DNA of 14,606 bases from assembly GCA_900555515.1 (NCBI GenBank), contig USLO01000027.1, positions 1 to 14,606 on the forward strand. Reading direction: 5' to 3'. The notes under the pieces were generated by a model, which did not search any database, was not told where the DNA came from, and worked only from the letters and a program-made list of their open reading frames with translations. Below are positions 13,635-14,606 of the stretch, one piece after another. The first letter of the stretch is position 1. Each line of letters begins with the position of its first letter. A program made the position numbers and the translations under genes. Source of the DNA: an uncultured Collinsella sp. Its GTDB lineage: Bacteria > Actinomycetota > Coriobacteriia > Coriobacteriales > Coriobacteriaceae.

Positions 13635-14597
13635 TTAGTTGCCCGATGCCGTGCCTTGGCTCGAGTTGTCAGAGGCCGTGCCGGACGCGGTTCCGCTCGA
13701 GCTATTCGAGCTGTTGGTGTTGCTGCTGTCTGCTGAGCCCGTTCCCGACGTGGTGTCGCTCGTCTGGTCGCCCGTGCTCGGTTGAGAGCCGTCAGTCGTT
13801 TGGCTTGAGTCGGTCGTGCCGGACGGCGTGCCACTGTTGGCCGTAGAGGAATCGGTGCCCTGCGATTGGCTTTGGGTGTTCGAGGGCGAATTGGCAGAGG
13901 TGGAACTGTCTTGCGTGTCGTCCGTCTGTGCCTGCTGATCTTGCGACTGGGTGTTGCCATTTGCATCGCTCTCGGTCGTGTGCGACGAAAGGATTGGCTC
14001 GGGGCGCTCGCCCAGACCCTCACCGGCGGTGGTTATAAGGATGGCGCCGGCGCAGGCGATGACCGCGACGATGGCGATGGCGATCGAGAAGACGATGACC
14101 TTCTTTTGTGTCTGACTGCGCTCTGCCGCCGCCTTGGCGCGCAGACTGTTGGGGGCGACGCGCGCCGTGGTCGCGCGTCCCGCAACCTGGCGCATCTCCT
14201 GCGTGGTCGCGGCGCCACCTAGGTGCTCCTCGACATTGGGCTCAACGGGCTCATAGGCGCCGGCGGGGTAGTCGACGTCGGCGTGCGTGCCCTTGATTGC
14301 TTCGGCGCTGGCGGAGATAAAGTGGCGATAGACCTGCGAGGACACAACAGTGATGACTGAGCTCACAGCGGCACCAATCACCGAGCCGGCAATGCCGATC
14401 TTTGAAGCAAGCGCCACGCTCGTGGCGGCAGCTGCGGCGCCGGCGATGATCTGGGGAATGGAAATGTCGTCGAACAGGCCCTTTTTGGGCGCGATGGCCA
14501 TGGTCTGTCCAATGGAATGGTTCTCGTGTACGCCGTTGTTGAGCGATGCCGGCGTCATGACGCGCGTGCGCGGCGCGTCGGTGTACTTGGTTGTCAT
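13635..14597 (-). CDS. Unrecognised membrane protein with Ser/Thr/Gln/Gly-rich C-terminal tail
   Basis: The protein is 320 residues if it starts at ATG 14597. The N-terminal 45 residues are soluble. Residues about 48-88 form an Ala/Gly/Val/Ile-rich hydrophobic stretch (IPQIIAGAAAAATSVALASK, then IGIAGSVIGAAVSSVITVVS) that could be one hairpin or two membrane helices. Residues 90-166 are polar with several Arg and Lys. Residues 167-189 (VIVFSIAIAIVAVIACAGAI) form a clear membrane helix. Residues about 203-320 are low complexity in Ser, Thr, Gln, Gly, Asp and Asn, likely outside the cell and suited to glycosylation or wall spanning. No LPxTG motif or enzyme domain is seen. Only 9 bp lie upstream and the frame stays open to the window edge, so the true start may be outside. 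No ribosome site is visible. Confidence 0.68.
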   Translation of the reverse strand: MTTKYTDAPRTRVMTPASLNNGVHENHSIGQTMAIAPKKGLFDDISIPQIIAGAAAAATSVALASKIGIAGSVIGAAVSSVITVVSSQVYRHFISASAEAIKGTHADVDYPAGAYEPVEPNVEEHLGGAATTQEMRQVAGRATTARVAPNSLRAKAAAERSQTQKKVIVFSIAIAIVAVIACAGAILITTAGEGLGERPEPILSSHTTESDANGNTQSQDQQAQTDDTQDSSTSANSPSNTQSQSQGTDSSTANSGTPSGTTDSSQTTDGSQPSTGDQTSDTTSGTGSADSSNTNSSNSSSGTASGTASDNSSQGTASGN

Positions 14598-14606
14598 ACG
14601 GGGTCC

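Noticed and set aside
1..14606. CRISPR arrays, tRNA/rRNA genes, transposases or phage genes
   Set aside because: No regularly spaced direct repeats, cloverleaf-like segments, or integrase/transposase motifs were seen on either strand. This is by eye only.

Overview
The window looks like a chromosomal segment of a gut coriobacterium, most likely Collinsella (Coriobacteriia, Actinomycetota). This rests on GC-rich coding sequence with Gly/Ala/Asp/Glu-rich proteins, strong GGAGG-type ribosome sites, close Amadori-catabolism homologues, and two minus-strand proteins of a lineage-specific kind. The genus is inferred from style and was not tested by a search.

Positions 1-150 hold the 3' end of a HAD-family hydrolase. 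Positions 301-7081 hold the main system: a GntR/UTRA regulator, then after a hairpin and a promoter with a perfect 9-bp dyad, a five-gene same-strand operon. It encodes a YfcC-type membrane carrier, a YtcJ-type amidohydrolase, a FrlC-like epimerase, a FrlB-like SIS deglycase and a FrlD-like PfkB kinase. The regulator, epimerase, deglycase and kinase match the parts of the E. coli fructoselysine (frl) system. The expected pathway is uptake of a fructosamine (Amadori product), phosphorylation at C6 by FrlD, cleavage by FrlB to glucose 6-phosphate plus free amine, and FrlC epimerising a stereoisomeric substrate. Two parts are not in the E. coli operon: the carrier is YfcC/DcuC-like instead of APC-type FrlA, and the amidohydrolase appears to have lost several canonical metal-ligand residues.

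Positions 7082-7359 contain no gene but hold a 229-bp element bounded by near-perfect 29/30-nt inverted repeats (MITE-like or structured-RNA-like). On the minus strand, 8954 to 7360 is a two-gene unit: tcdA (tRNA t6A dehydratase) and a TatD-family metal-dependent hydrolase. Diverging from it, 9134-10109 is an SdpR-SdpI pair: an ArsR repressor and a six-TM DUF1648/SdpI protein. Its promoter is overlapped by a dyad, and a GNRA-loop terminator ends the unit. ettA (ABC-F translational throttle) follows at 10287-11966; its start is better placed at a GTG than at the upstream ATG.

Positions 11967-12187 contain three stacked palindromes, including a roughly 100-bp imperfect one. The right end holds two minus-strand genes of unknown function: a protein with two ordered ends joined by a long Pro/Glu/Ala/Thr linker, and a membrane protein with a Ser/Thr/Gln/Gly-rich tail. 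I saw no tRNA, rRNA, CRISPR array, transposase or phage gene.
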